15,596 nucleotides of DNA from Actinomycetes bacterium (GTDB lineage: Bacteria; Actinomycetota; Actinomycetes; Prado026). Below are positions 1 through 7,832 of this stretch, piece after piece. The stretch covers positions 1 to 15,596 of the forward strand of contig JALOLN010000030.1 of NCBI GenBank assembly GCA_025455945.1, given 5' to 3'. Made by a program: the position numbers and the translations under genes. The notes beneath the pieces are model-generated. The model searched no databases. It saw only the letters and a program-made list of their open reading frames with translations, and was not told where the DNA came from. Every line of letters begins with the position of its first letter. The stretch's first letter is position 1.

Positions 1-657
1 CCCGACGACCTCGTTCTCGTACTGCCGCTCCATCCCCTGGTTGCGCAGCAACCGGATCCGGCGGGCCGTCTCGGCGTCAGCGCAGGAGACCATGCCCCCC
101 TCGATGGAGGTCATGTTCTTCGTGGGGTACATGCTGAACATCGCCCAAACCCCGAAGGTCCCGACCGGCTGGCCCTGCCAGCTCGCGGCGTGGGCCTGGG
201 CGGCGTCCTCGTAGATCTCCAGGCCGTGCCGCTCGGCGACCTCGGCCAGTGCCGTCATGTCGGCCGGGTGGCCGTAGAGGTGCACCGGCATGACGCCCTT
301 GGTCCGGTCGGTGACCGCGGCCTCCACGGCACGCGGGTCGATGCAGAAGTGCCGCGGCTCGACGTCGACGAAGACCGGGGTCGCCCCGGTGATGGCCACC
401 GAGTTGGCCGTGGCCGCGAAGGTGAACGACGGCACGATCACCTCGTCGCCGGGGCCGACGCCACGGGCGAGCAGGCCGAGGTGCTGGCCCGACGTCCCGG
501 AGTTGACCGCGACGCACTCGCGGTCGCCGACGAGAGCGGCGAACTCCCGCTCGAAGGCGGCCACCTCGGGACCCTGCGCGACCTGGCCACTGGCCAGCAC
601 GCGGTCGACCGCCGCGCGCTCGTCGGCGCCGATGATCGGCTTGGCAGCGGGAATCAT
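1..657 (-). CDS. DegT/DnrJ/EryC1-family sugar aminotransferase (WbpE-like), partial
   Basis: This is the N-terminal 219 residues of a PLP-dependent nucleotide-sugar aminotransferase; the C-terminus lies beyond the window edge. The family usually has about 360-400 residues. It transfers an amino group, normally from glutamate, to a keto-sugar nucleotide in the cytoplasm. Visible landmarks are the substrate and cofactor segment VNSGTSGQH near residues 130-140, PSFTFAATANS, HLYGHPADM, the EDAAQAH motif with Asp151 to hold the PLP ring nitrogen, and YPTKNMTSIEGG with Lys180 as the Schiff-base lysine. The ATG at 655-657 overlaps the stop of the acetyltransferase upstream by four bases, so the two are probably translationally coupled. 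Pairing with a WbpD-type acetyltransferase suggests the 3-keto-uronate step that WbpE catalyses. That substrate is inferred; a FdtB- or DesV-like substrate is also possible. Confidence 0.93.
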   Translation of the reverse strand, partial: MIPAAKPIIGADERAAVDRVLASGQVAQGPEVAAFEREFAALVGDRECVAVNSGTSGQHLGLLARGVGPGDEVIVPSFTFAATANSVAITGATPVFVDVEPRHFCIDPRAVEAAVTDRTKGVMPVHLYGHPADMTALAEVAERHGLEIYEDAAQAHAASWQGQPVGTFGVWAMFSMYPTKNMTSIEGGMVSCADAETARRIRLLRNQGMERQYENEVVG

Positions 658-1259
658 GACGGGACCTCCGTGAGGGTCTGTTCGTTCTCGACGTACTCCT
701 GACCGGTGCTGGGGCAGCGGAACCGTCCGCCGCCGACGTCCTCGAGCGGGACGCCGGCCCGGCCGACCCACCGGACGAACCGGGCGGGGACGCCGGCCAC
801 GAGCGCGAAGTCGGGCACGTCCCTCACCACCACCGACCCGGCCGCGACCATGGCCCACCGCCCGATGGTCACGGGGGCCACGCACACCGCGCGTGCCCCG
901 ATCGAGGAGCCCTCCCGGCAGGTCACGCCGACCGGCTCCCAGTCCGAGGCCGACTTCAACGAGCCGTCGGGCGACACGGCCCGCGGGTAGTGGTCGTTCG
1001 TGAACACCGCGGCCGGTCCGACGAAGACCCCGGACTCCAGGACCGCAGGCTCGTAGACCAGTGCGTAGTTCTGCAGCTTGCAGTGGTCGCCCATGCTGAC
1101 CCCGGGGCCCACGTAGGCGCCGCGCCCGACGATGCAGCTGCGGCCGAGCACCGCGCCCTCGCGGACCTGGGCCAGGTGCCACACGGAGGTTCCCTCGCCG
1201 AGCTGGGCACGCTCGTCGACGTCGGCGCTGGGGTGCACGCGCACCATGGACGATCCCAT
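654..1259 (-). CDS. Left-handed beta-helix sugar N-acetyltransferase (WbpD/WlbB-like)
   Basis: This 201-residue protein is a hexapeptide-repeat acetyltransferase that would acetylate the 3-amino group of a UDP-amino-sugar using acetyl-CoA in the cytoplasm. Imperfect hexapeptide turns run from about residue 8 (VHPSADV) to 160, with a WbpD-like core: GTSVWHLAQV (23-32), KLQNYALVYEPAVL (61-74), VFTNDHYPRA (85-94, including the conserved Asn88) and VGVTCREGSSIGARA (110-124). The coil ends at VAGVPAR, followed by a roughly 35-residue tail with one FRCPSTGQEY segment. It is the first gene of a minus-strand pair with the aminotransferase. Two in-frame ATGs are possible: 1259, with no ribosome binding site visible, and 1247, with a weak GGGA six bases upstream. 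The shorter form would begin MVRVHP and fits the usual family start. Substrate identity is inferred from family and neighbour. Confidence 0.9.
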   Translation of the reverse strand: MGSSMVRVHPSADVDERAQLGEGTSVWHLAQVREGAVLGRSCIVGRGAYVGPGVSMGDHCKLQNYALVYEPAVLESGVFVGPAAVFTNDHYPRAVSPDGSLKSASDWEPVGVTCREGSSIGARAVCVAPVTIGRWAMVAAGSVVVRDVPDFALVAGVPARFVRWVGRAGVPLEDVGGGRFRCPSTGQEYVENEQTLTEVPS

Positions 1260-1386
1260 CTGTCGGCGGACATGGGACGGGGGCGCCGCCGATCCGGGGC
1301 GCCCACCGAGCAGGCTCTAGGCTAGACGAGATCACGCCCGCGACCCGCATGCCGCGGGGGCGACCCGCGCGAGTAAGGAGTCTCAC
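1260..1386. promoter_or_regulatory. Divergent intergenic promoter region with 5-1-5 palindrome
   Basis: This 127-base gap separates the acetyltransferase (minus) from the glycosyltransferase (plus). The palindrome TCTAG-G-CTAGA at 1316-1326 yields TAGGCT on the plus strand (1318-1323) and TAGCCT on the minus strand (1324-1319). Both fit the actinobacterial -10 pattern TANNNT, so two promoters may overlap back to back. No convincing -35 hexamer is visible on either side. An AAGGAG ribosome binding site at 1375-1380 lies six bases before the plus-strand ATG at 1387. Confidence 0.45.
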
Positions 1387-2739
1387 ATGCCGGCGGGCGC
1401 GCGTCCGCACATGCTGTACGTCGTCTGGGGGTTCCCCCCGTGCCGGGGCAGCGGGGTCTACCGCGCGCTGGCCACCGCCAACGCCTTCGCCCGCGAGGGG
1501 TACGACGTCACGGTGCTGACCTGCGAGCGTGAGGTCTTCCTGAACTACACGGGAGCCGACCTCACCCTCGAGCAGGAGGTCGACCCGACGATCCGGGTGG
1601 TGCGGGTGCCCTTCTCCTGGCCGACGCTGGACCCCGACGTCCGCGGCTACTCGGCCCTGCGGGCGCTGGCGCCGCGGCTGTGGGCCAAGCAGCGGGTCCG
1701 CCGCGACCGGCTGCCGTTCCCGGAGACCGCCTACGGCCCGTGGCGGCCGGTGCTGGAGGCGGCGGCGGAGCTGATCCACGCCGAGCGGCCGGTGGACCTG
1801 GTCGTGGCCACGGCGAACCCGCACGTGACCTTCGCGGCGGCCTGGCGGCTGCACCGGCGGCACGGGATCCCGTACGTCATGGACTACCGCGACGCGTGGA
1901 GCCTGGACGTGTTCTCCGGGGCGCGGGTGAACGGCCAGCGCAGCCGGGCCGGGCGGTGGGAGGCCCGGCTGGTGGCGGGCGCGAGCGAGGTGTGGTTCGT
2001 CAACGACGCGATCCGCGACTGGCACGCGGCCACCTACCCCACGGCCGCCGCACGGATGCACACCGTCGCCAACGGCTACGACCCCGAGTACGCCGCCGAG
2101 GCGGTGACCCGCCGGCCGGACCCGGCCGCCGGGCTGTCCTTCGGCTACCTCGGCACGATCAGCACGAAGGTCCCGCTGGCGGAGTTCATCGCGGGCTGGC
2201 GGCTGGCCCGCACCCGCAGCGACGTCGTGGCCCGCTCCACGACCACGTTCCACGGCTACCTGGGGCACTACCAGCTGCCCAACCCGGCGCTGCAGGCGAT
2301 GCTGCAGTCCGCGGCCGAGGACGGCGTGCGGCACGGCGGACCGATCCCGAAGACCGGCGTGCGGGAGGTGTACGAGTCCCACGACGTGCTGCTGCTCGTC
2401 CTCGGCACCGGGCGTTACGTCACCTCCGGCAAGGTCTTCGAGTACCTCGCCACCGGCCTGCCGGTCGTCTCCGTGCACGACCCCGGGAACGCGGCGTCCG
2501 ACATCCTGCGCGGCTACCCGCTGTGGTCCCCGGTCGAGGGGCTCGCACCGGAGCAGATCGCCGACGCCATGCTCCGCGCCGCCGATGCCAGCGTGCACGC
2601 CGACGAGGCCATCCGCGCCGCCAGCGCCGCCTTCGGCCGGGCCTTCCGGCGGGACGCCCAGCTGTCGCCCCGCGTCGCGGCCCTGCGCGAGGTCGCCGTG
2701 CGGCGCACGGCCGCGCTGCCGGCGGGGGCCGGGGCGTGA
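1387..2739 (+). CDS. GT-B glycosyltransferase (GT4-like)
   Basis: This 450-residue protein is a retaining-type GT-B glycosyltransferase that would add a sugar to a lipid-linked glycan at the inner membrane face. The N-terminal acceptor domain starts with the strand MLYVVWGFPPCRGSG and continues with AREGYDVTVLTC. VDLVVATANPH near 140 and the PYVMDYRDAW segment match GT4 proteins. The C-terminal donor domain carries LSFGYLGTIS near 255 and SGKVFEYLATGLPVVSV, with Lys349 and Glu352 in the usual nucleotide-sugar positions. The ATG at 1387 is chosen because AAGGAG lies six bases before it; a second in-frame ATG at 1411 would remove eight residues. Its stop overlaps the GTG of the next gene. No membrane segment is evident. 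The sugar specificity cannot be read from the sequence. Confidence 0.9.
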   Translation: MPAGARPHMLYVVWGFPPCRGSGVYRALATANAFAREGYDVTVLTCEREVFLNYTGADLTLEQEVDPTIRVVRVPFSWPTLDPDVRGYSALRALAPRLWAKQRVRRDRLPFPETAYGPWRPVLEAAAELIHAERPVDLVVATANPHVTFAAAWRLHRRHGIPYVMDYRDAWSLDVFSGARVNGQRSRAGRWEARLVAGASEVWFVNDAIRDWHAATYPTAAARMHTVANGYDPEYAAEAVTRRPDPAAGLSFGYLGTISTKVPLAEFIAGWRLARTRSDVVARSTTTFHGYLGHYQLPNPALQAMLQSAAEDGVRHGGPIPKTGVREVYESHDVLLLVLGTGRYVTSGKVFEYLATGLPVVSVHDPGNAASDILRGYPLWSPVEGLAPEQIADAMLRAADASVHADEAIRAASAAFGRAFRRDAQLSPRVAALREVAVRRTAALPAGAGA

Positions 2740-3254
2740 GGGTCCTCATCGTGGCAGGCGGCCGTCGGATGCTCCACGAGCCGCTCTCCTCCGCCGTCCG
2801 CGCGGTGCGCGCCCACGGGGGCGAGGTGGCGGTCGTGTCCTGGCTCCCGCTCGACCAGGACCTGCTCCCGCTGGTGAGCGCGGCAGTCGAGCTGCGCCGG
2901 GTGCCGCCGCCGGGCGCGCGCTGGACGCCGCCCACCGGGGGTGGCACGGCGGGCAAGGTGGTGCGCAGGACGCGCAAGGTCGTCGTGAAGGCGCGCGTGA
3001 GAGCCGCGCGCGGGCTCTCCGCCGTGCAGCATCGGCTCAAGTCGGACCCGCATCCCCGGACGGCGTGGGAGCGGTTCCGGCACTCCCCCGAGGCCATGGC
3101 GCTCGCCGGGCATGCGGACGTGCTCGTGGCCGCGGACGGCGCGTCCATCCGCACCGTGTGGTTCCTCGCCCGCCGGCACCCGAAGGCCACGGCACTGAGC
3201 GGGCTGCCCGCGCTGCACACCCTGCTCGCCACGCCGGGTACGGCCCCCGGCTGA
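2736..3254 (+). CDS. Unrecognised 172-residue protein, possibly a lone GT-B N-terminal domain
   Basis: I do not recognise this family. The GTG at 2736-2738 overlaps the TGA of the upstream glycosyltransferase (GTGA), which indicates coupled translation and supports a real gene. The protein begins with a hydrophobic strand VRVLIVAGG and an alternating helix/strand (VRAHGGEVAVVSWLPLD), as in the N-terminal Rossmann-like half of GT-B glycosyltransferases. A basic middle follows (KVVRRTRKVVVKARVRAARG, residues about 70-90). Residues about 128-150 (ADVLVAADGASIRTVWFLA) look like a second strand-helix unit. There is no donor-binding C-terminal domain, signal peptide or membrane segment. It could be an accessory partner of the glycosyltransferase or a truncated relic. 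It ends six bases from the stop of the convergent gene. Confidence 0.7.
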   Translation: MRVLIVAGGRRMLHEPLSSAVRAVRAHGGEVAVVSWLPLDQDLLPLVSAAVELRRVPPPGARWTPPTGGGTAGKVVRRTRKVVVKARVRAARGLSAVQHRLKSDPHPRTAWERFRHSPEAMALAGHADVLVAADGASIRTVWFLARRHPKATALSGLPALHTLLATPGTAPG

Positions 3255-3260
3255 GCGTCG

Positions 3261-4979
3261 TCAGCGGCGGCCGAGGAACCCGGCCAGGGCCTCCGCCGAC
3301 CGCCGCCCGTCGTGGACCCGGCGGACGAAGCCGGGCCCGCGGCTCGCCGTCGCCCGAGCGCCGTCCGGGTCGGCCAGCAGCCCGCGCAGGACGTCCCCGA
3401 GCGTGCCGGCAGTCGCGTCCACGATGGGTACCTCCTCGGGGACGCGACGGCGGACCCGGTCGTGCACGTGCCCGACGACGACCCGCCCGGCCGCCATCGC
3501 CTGGCAGGCGAGCACGCCGTAGTTGCCGATGACCACGTGGTCGATGACGACGTCAGCGTCGCGGATCGCCGACGCCACCTGCTCCGGTGGTAGGTCCGTG
3601 TACCGCGCGTACCGCAGCAGCCCCTCCGCCTCGAGCCCGCGCAGCACGGGGTCAACCAGTGCCGTCCCCTTGAACCGCGGGCTCGACGGGGCGTGCATGA
3701 CGACGGGGACCTCCCGCTCGAGCACGGGGGGGCCGGGCGCGAAGTCGCTCTCGTCGACGACGACGGGCAGCCACGTCGCCCAGGGGACGTCGTCGAGGAG
3801 GTCGGGGGTGGATACGAAGACCGGCCCGTCGAAGGCCGCCAGCCACGCGGCGTTGCGGGAGGCGACCGCCTGGATGGACGCCACCGCGTCCCAGGCCGGG
3901 TCGCCGAACGGCGAGGTCTCCGGGTACAGCCGCAGGTGTCGCTCCGGGCTGCGGATCTCGGTGCCGTGGCAGAGCACCGCGAGCGCGACCCCGGCCCGCT
4001 TGAGGGCGGGGAGGTCGCCGGCGACGACGCTGCCGTTGAGCGAGCCCGAGACCGACCGCAGGGACTCGTCCAGCAGGTGGGTCAGGCCGAGGACCCGGCG
4101 GACCTGGGCCAGCTGCCCGTCGAGCTGCTCGGCCTGCGGACGGCTCAGCCTGAGGTCGGTGGGGAAGTTGAACACCGCCTGCTCCAGGGCCCAGCTGGTA
4201 GCCCGGACCCCGGGCAGGTGCGCCTCCGCCGCCCGGGCCCAGGCCCAGCCCTGCCCGGCGAAGTTGGCCGGCCCCACGCCCAGACGGACCTCGGCCGCCA
4301 CGTCGGCCGACGGCCGGGGCACCTCGGCGCCGGACGCCGGGACCGGCGAGGGCGACGGCGCTCCGAGCACCTCGGCCCAGCCGGGGTCGGCGACCGCCAC
4401 CACGGAGTCGACCGCTGGTGGGTGGAGGAGCGCCGGACCGCCGGCGAACGCGTCGTGGACGACCCGCACCGTCCGGCCGTCCGCACGCACCTGCCGGGCG
4501 GCCGCGACCGCCCCTGCGAGCGCGGTGCCGCCGTGGGCGACGACGACCTGCGGATCGGCCGCCGCGACGGCCGGGGCAAGTGCGGTGGCAGCCCGCCGGA
4601 GCAGGTCCTCGGTGGCCGCGGCCCGGTCGTCCCGCCCGGCGTCACGCCGACGGCGTCGCACCCACCGCAACCGGGTGGCGAGCGCCAGCCGGCGCGGGTC
4701 CCAAGGGGACAGCCCGCGCCGGCGCGCCTCGACCGCGGCACAGGCGTCGAGCCGGGCCCGGCGCCGCACGGCCTCCGGCGGGCCCAGGCCGGGCGGCAGC
4801 GGCACCCGCGTCAGCGCCCAGCCCCCGGAGGTCCCGGTGACCGGCGCCCCGCGGGACACCAGGGAGACGATCACCACCTCCCACCCCACCCCCCGCGCCG
4901 CCTGCGCCGCCTCGCGCGCGCGGTCGGCGTAGCCGTCGCGCTCGTCCACCACGCACACCAGGCGAGAGCGGGTCGTCAT
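3261..4979 (-). CDS. Divergent GT-B-like glycosyltransferase
   Basis: This 572-residue protein is the last gene of the minus-strand polysaccharide cassette. Its N-terminus has the strand LVCVVDERDGYADRA and GVGWEVVIVSLVSRG, typical of the first domain of GT-B enzymes. PQVVVAHGGTALAGAV (near 145-160) and VRVVHDAFAGG continue that domain. A long middle section includes LAVLCHGTEIRSPERH. The C-terminal donor-like domain has VPVVMHAPSSPRFKGT and ADVVIDHVVIGNYGVLAC, then QAMAAGRVVVGHVHD. In common GT4 enzymes the residue before AMAAG is Glu; here it is Gln493. The ATG at 4977-4979 shares ATGA with the upstream stop, so upstream starts in the same frame are not needed. The protein is longer than a usual GT4 of 350-450 residues. 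A transferase role is likely from fold and context; activity and substrate are unknown. Confidence 0.78.
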   Translation of the reverse strand: MTTRSRLVCVVDERDGYADRAREAAQAARGVGWEVVIVSLVSRGAPVTGTSGGWALTRVPLPPGLGPPEAVRRRARLDACAAVEARRRGLSPWDPRRLALATRLRWVRRRRRDAGRDDRAAATEDLLRRAATALAPAVAAADPQVVVAHGGTALAGAVAAARQVRADGRTVRVVHDAFAGGPALLHPPAVDSVVAVADPGWAEVLGAPSPSPVPASGAEVPRPSADVAAEVRLGVGPANFAGQGWAWARAAEAHLPGVRATSWALEQAVFNFPTDLRLSRPQAEQLDGQLAQVRRVLGLTHLLDESLRSVSGSLNGSVVAGDLPALKRAGVALAVLCHGTEIRSPERHLRLYPETSPFGDPAWDAVASIQAVASRNAAWLAAFDGPVFVSTPDLLDDVPWATWLPVVVDESDFAPGPPVLEREVPVVMHAPSSPRFKGTALVDPVLRGLEAEGLLRYARYTDLPPEQVASAIRDADVVIDHVVIGNYGVLACQAMAAGRVVVGHVHDRVRRRVPEEVPIVDATAGTLGDVLRGLLADPDGARATASRGPGFVRRVHDGRRSAEALAGFLGRR

Positions 4980-6082
4980 GCGTCCTTCCGGGCCAACCGG
5001 GCGACCTCGACCGCGAGGTCGTCGTAGACGGAGCGACCGTACAGGTTCTGCTCCGCCCACCGGCTCGCCGCAGCCCGGGCCGCCAGCAGCGGCTCCGGGT
5101 CGGCCGCCCAGGACCGCAGGGCGGCGGCCGCGCCGTCGGCGTCGGTGACCACGACGCCGGCGCCGGTGTCACTGACGAGCTGCGCCGGGCGGGGCAGGGC
5201 ACTGGTGACCACGGCCAGCCCGCAGCCGAGGTACTCGTAGACCTTGGTCGGCATCGCCGCCCGGAAGGCCGGGGTGTCCTCGAGCAGCACGAGCCCGCAC
5301 CACGCGCCCGATGCCAGCCGCCACGCCTCTGCAGGTGGACGCCGCCCGTGCAGCCGAACCCGGTCGGCCGCCGGGCTGCGGTCCACCCAGTCCGCGAGCT
5401 GCGCGGTGTCTCCCGGAGCCACCGGGCCCACGACGTCCAGCTCCCACGGCGGGGCCGCGGCGACGGCGTCGAGCATCGCCCACAGGCCGCGGGAGCGGCG
5501 CACGTCGCCCACGTAGACCGCCCGCGGGACCGGGTCCGGTGCCGAGGTCGGCGGCAGGACCTCGGTGTCGGGGAGGTTGCGCACGACGCGGCGCCGACGG
5601 GCCCTGACGGGCGGGACCTGCTCGTCGGCCACCACGGTGAGGTCGGCGGACGCGCTCAGGTGCGTCGTCCACGCCACCCCGGTCCGGGCGACCCGGCCGG
5701 CCAGCCCGCGGGCCCACGACCGGTCGTCCAGCAGCGCTGCGTAGTCCTCGTGGACGTCCACCACGACGGCACCGCCCCGCACCGCCCGTCGGGCGCGGGC
5801 CGACGGGACCAGGTCGGGGTCGAGCACGACCACGACCCGACCCTGCGCCCGCCACGGCAGCCGCACGTCGTCCACCAGCCGCCCCCACCGGCTGCGCACG
5901 GGCCGGGTGACGACCGAGTCCGCCGCCGGTGCCGCGGTGGCGCTGCCCAGGCCGAGGACCTGGACCCGCAGCCCGGCGCGACGGAAGCCGGCCACCAGCC
6001 GGTGCAGCCGGGCGTCGGCCACGTCGTGCCCGCTCGTCACGACGCTGACGTCGCCGGGGGCCGACGCAGCCGGTCGGCTCAC
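4976..6082 (-). CDS. GT-B glycosyltransferase (GT4-like)
   Basis: This 368-residue protein appears to be a cytoplasmic GT-B glycosyltransferase. The first domain has DVSVVTSGHDVADARLHRL, GLRVQVLGLG and VVVVLDPDLVP; DVHEDYAALLDD (about 120-131) resembles the D-x-H-E-D segment seen in many GT4 proteins. The donor domain has AVYVGDVRRSRG, WELDVVGP and the key motif MPTKVYEYLGCGLAVV with Lys280 and Glu283. The GTG at 6082-6080 overlaps the TGA of the ABC ATPase gene (GTGA), and it is the natural start because residues further upstream in this frame lie within the ATPase gene and look non-coding. Its own stop overlaps the next ATG by four bases. It is fairly short for the family but both domains are present. 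The sugar is not predictable. Confidence 0.87.
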   Translation of the reverse strand: MSRPAASAPGDVSVVTSGHDVADARLHRLVAGFRRAGLRVQVLGLGSATAAPAADSVVTRPVRSRWGRLVDDVRLPWRAQGRVVVVLDPDLVPSARARRAVRGGAVVVDVHEDYAALLDDRSWARGLAGRVARTGVAWTTHLSASADLTVVADEQVPPVRARRRRVVRNLPDTEVLPPTSAPDPVPRAVYVGDVRRSRGLWAMLDAVAAAPPWELDVVGPVAPGDTAQLADWVDRSPAADRVRLHGRRPPAEAWRLASGAWCGLVLLEDTPAFRAAMPTKVYEYLGCGLAVVTSALPRPAQLVSDTGAGVVVTDADGAAAALRSWAADPEPLLAARAAASRWAEQNLYGRSVYDDLAVEVARLARKDA

Positions 6083-6858
6083 ACGTCCTCGTCGGTGATC
6101 GCGCTCTCCCCCACCTTGAGGAAGCGGGTGTAGGCCTCGACGATCTCCTCCGGCTTGCCCTGCTGGATCAGCTGCCCCTTGTGCAGCCAGATCGCGTCGC
6201 TGCAGAGGTCCTTCACCGTCGCCAGGGCGTGGGTCACCAGCAGGATCGTGCCGGCCCGCTGGCACAGCTCGAGCATCTTCGCCTGAGCCTTCTGCTTGAA
6301 CTTCGCGTCACCCGCCGACAGGGCCTCGTCGACCAGCAGGATGTCGGGCTCCATGTGGACGGCAACGGCGAACGCCAGTCGTCCGTACATGCCGGAGGAG
6401 TACGTCTTCATGGGCAGGTCCATGAAGTCGCCCAGCTCGGCGAAGTCGGCGATCTCCTCGTACCGCTCCTCCAGCCGGTCCCGGGTCAGCCCCGCGGCCA
6501 ACCCTCCCAGCACCACGTTCTCGCGGCCGGACAGCGCGGCGTTGAAGCCGACGCCGAGGGCGAGCAGGGTGCTCACCCGGCCGTTGACGACGATCCGTCC
6601 CGCGGTCGGGGGCAGGATGCCGGCGACGGAGCGCATCAGGGTGGACTTGCCGGCGCCGTTCGCGCCGACGATCCCCATGACGGCGCCCTGGGGGACCTCG
6701 AACGAGACGTCGCGAACGGCCTGGATCTCGCGCACGGCCGTCTGCCTGCGGCCCAGCCGCACCAGCGCGCTCTTGAGCGTGGGGACCTTCTCGTAGGTCG
6801 TCCGGTAGGTGATGTCGAGGTGCGAGACCTCGACCGCCGGATCAGATGCGGACGGCAA
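6079..6858 (-). CDS. Polysaccharide ABC transporter ATP-binding protein (Wzt/TagH type)
   Basis: This 259-residue ATPase would power export of a lipid-linked polysaccharide through the permease encoded just upstream. It has Walker A GANGAGKS (65-72), the Q-loop region near 100-105, signature YSSGM (153-157), Walker B DILLVDE (172-178) and the H-loop His210 in LLVTHAL. The sequence FNAALSGRENVVLGG and the YSSGM form of the signature are typical of Wzt and TagH rather than of importer ATPases. It stops soon after the nucleotide-binding domain, so it lacks the C-terminal carbohydrate-binding domain found in some longer Wzt proteins. No ATG or GTG fits the start. TTG at 6858-6856 is preceded by GGGAG at a seven-base spacing and would overlap the permease end by 17 bases. 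The function is confident; the start is moderately so. Confidence 0.93.
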   Translation of the reverse strand: MPSASDPAVEVSHLDITYRTTYEKVPTLKSALVRLGRRQTAVREIQAVRDVSFEVPQGAVMGIVGANGAGKSTLMRSVAGILPPTAGRIVVNGRVSTLLALGVGFNAALSGRENVVLGGLAAGLTRDRLEERYEEIADFAELGDFMDLPMKTYSSGMYGRLAFAVAVHMEPDILLVDEALSAGDAKFKQKAQAKMLELCQRAGTILLVTHALATVKDLCSDAIWLHKGQLIQQGKPEEIVEAYTRFLKVGESAITDEDV

Positions 6859-7708
6859 ACTCGCGCTCCCGGGAGGTGAGGAAGAGCCAGCCGACCACGA
6901 ACGTGCCGACCGACCACAGGATGCAGCCCAGCCACACCGTCGCCGACGGCACGTTGCCCCGGACCAGCAGCTCGCCCCAGGCCCCGATGAGCCAGAACAG
7001 CGGGTTGAACGCCGAGAACGGTCGCAGCCCCTCGGGCACCTGGTCGATGTAGTACAGGACCGGCGAGAGGTACAGCCACATCCGGGTGAAGTACGGCAGG
7101 AAGTTGGAGGTGTCACGGAAGTACACCTGCAGCGTGGCGAAGACCATCGCCATGCCCGACGCGAAGACGACGATGAACGCCAGCAGCGGGAGAGCGAGCA
7201 GCAGGTGGGCTCCGATGGGGACGCGCGCGATGGCTCCGACGACGACGAGCACCGCCATCGTGGGCAGGAAGCGCATGAACGCGGTCAGGACGGACGACAG
7301 GGGCAGCAGGACGCGCGGGAAGGCCATGTTCATGATCAGCCGGCCGCCGCCAACGACCGACTTGGACCCCGCGGTCATCGCACCGGCGATGAAGTAGAAG
7401 ACGAACAGCCCGGCCAGCAGGTGGGCGAAGAACTCGGCTCCCTGGGACTGGCCGCTGATGATGGCGACGAGGACGAAGTAGACCGCGCCCAGCAGCAGCG
7501 GGCTGATCACGAGCCACAGCTGTCCGAACACGGTGCCGAAGTGGGCCGCGCGCAGCGAGCTGCGAGAGAGCTCGAAGCCGAACTCCCGTCGCCGCCACAG
7601 CGCCCGGACGTACGGGCCGAACTTCGGCAGGCCGGCTCGGTGCGGCTCGTAGACGTGCCGCTCGAGCACGTAGTCGTCGTCGGCGCCACCGACCGGCACG
7701 GTCCTCAT
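6842..7708 (-). CDS. Polysaccharide ABC-2 type permease (Wzm/TagG type)
   Basis: This 288-residue integral membrane protein is the channel subunit of a polysaccharide exporter. A cytoplasmic N-terminus of about 60 residues includes the amphipathic stretch LPKFGPYVRALWRRREFG that precedes the first span in this family. Hydrophobic spans lie near 63-85 (LWLVISPLLLGAVYFVLVAI), 93-113, 134-160, 166-193, 207-222 and 255-277. Family landmarks include FGQLWLVISPLLLG, the polar RDTSNFLPYF before a span, YLSPVLYYIDQVPEGLR and FNPLFWLI. It is followed by the matching ATPase with a 17-base overlap. The ATG at 7708 has only a weak upstream GGGTC, but no other in-frame start exists between it and the preceding gene. 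Export of a glycan is confident; the polymer is unknown. Confidence 0.94.
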   Translation of the reverse strand: MRTVPVGGADDDYVLERHVYEPHRAGLPKFGPYVRALWRRREFGFELSRSSLRAAHFGTVFGQLWLVISPLLLGAVYFVLVAIISGQSQGAEFFAHLLAGLFVFYFIAGAMTAGSKSVVGGGRLIMNMAFPRVLLPLSSVLTAFMRFLPTMAVLVVVGAIARVPIGAHLLLALPLLAFIVVFASGMAMVFATLQVYFRDTSNFLPYFTRMWLYLSPVLYYIDQVPEGLRPFSAFNPLFWLIGAWGELLVRGNVPSATVWLGCILWSVGTFVVGWLFLTSREREFAVRI

Positions 7709-7832
7709 CGCGGGCCGAGACCCGACGTGGCCGGGCCGGACCGGGGCACCGGGCGGGTTGAGGTCACGGGAGGATCCCAGGGGGAGAGGGGGGACGAGCC
7801 GACAGGATATCCGGGACGCAGCGAGATGCGTG
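7709..7832 (-). promoter_or_regulatory. Intergenic gap before the ABC exporter genes, possible internal promoter
   Basis: This 124-base gap is the only sizeable break inside the minus-strand cassette. Read on the minus strand it contains GATATCCT near 7806-7813, where TATCCT resembles a -10 element. No -35 element or strong terminator is evident. A separate internal promoter for the exporter is possible but weakly supported. I see no other structure here. Confidence 0.25.

Noticed and set aside
3255..3260. A terminator between the convergent genes ending at 3254 and 3261
   Set aside because: Only six bases lie between the stops and no hairpin with a U-tract is visible.
4980..5060. N-terminal extension of the 3261-4979 glycosyltransferase to 5060
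   Set aside because: It would overlap the upstream gene by more than 80 bases and adds only Arg/Gly-rich sequence; the ATGA junction is far more plausible.
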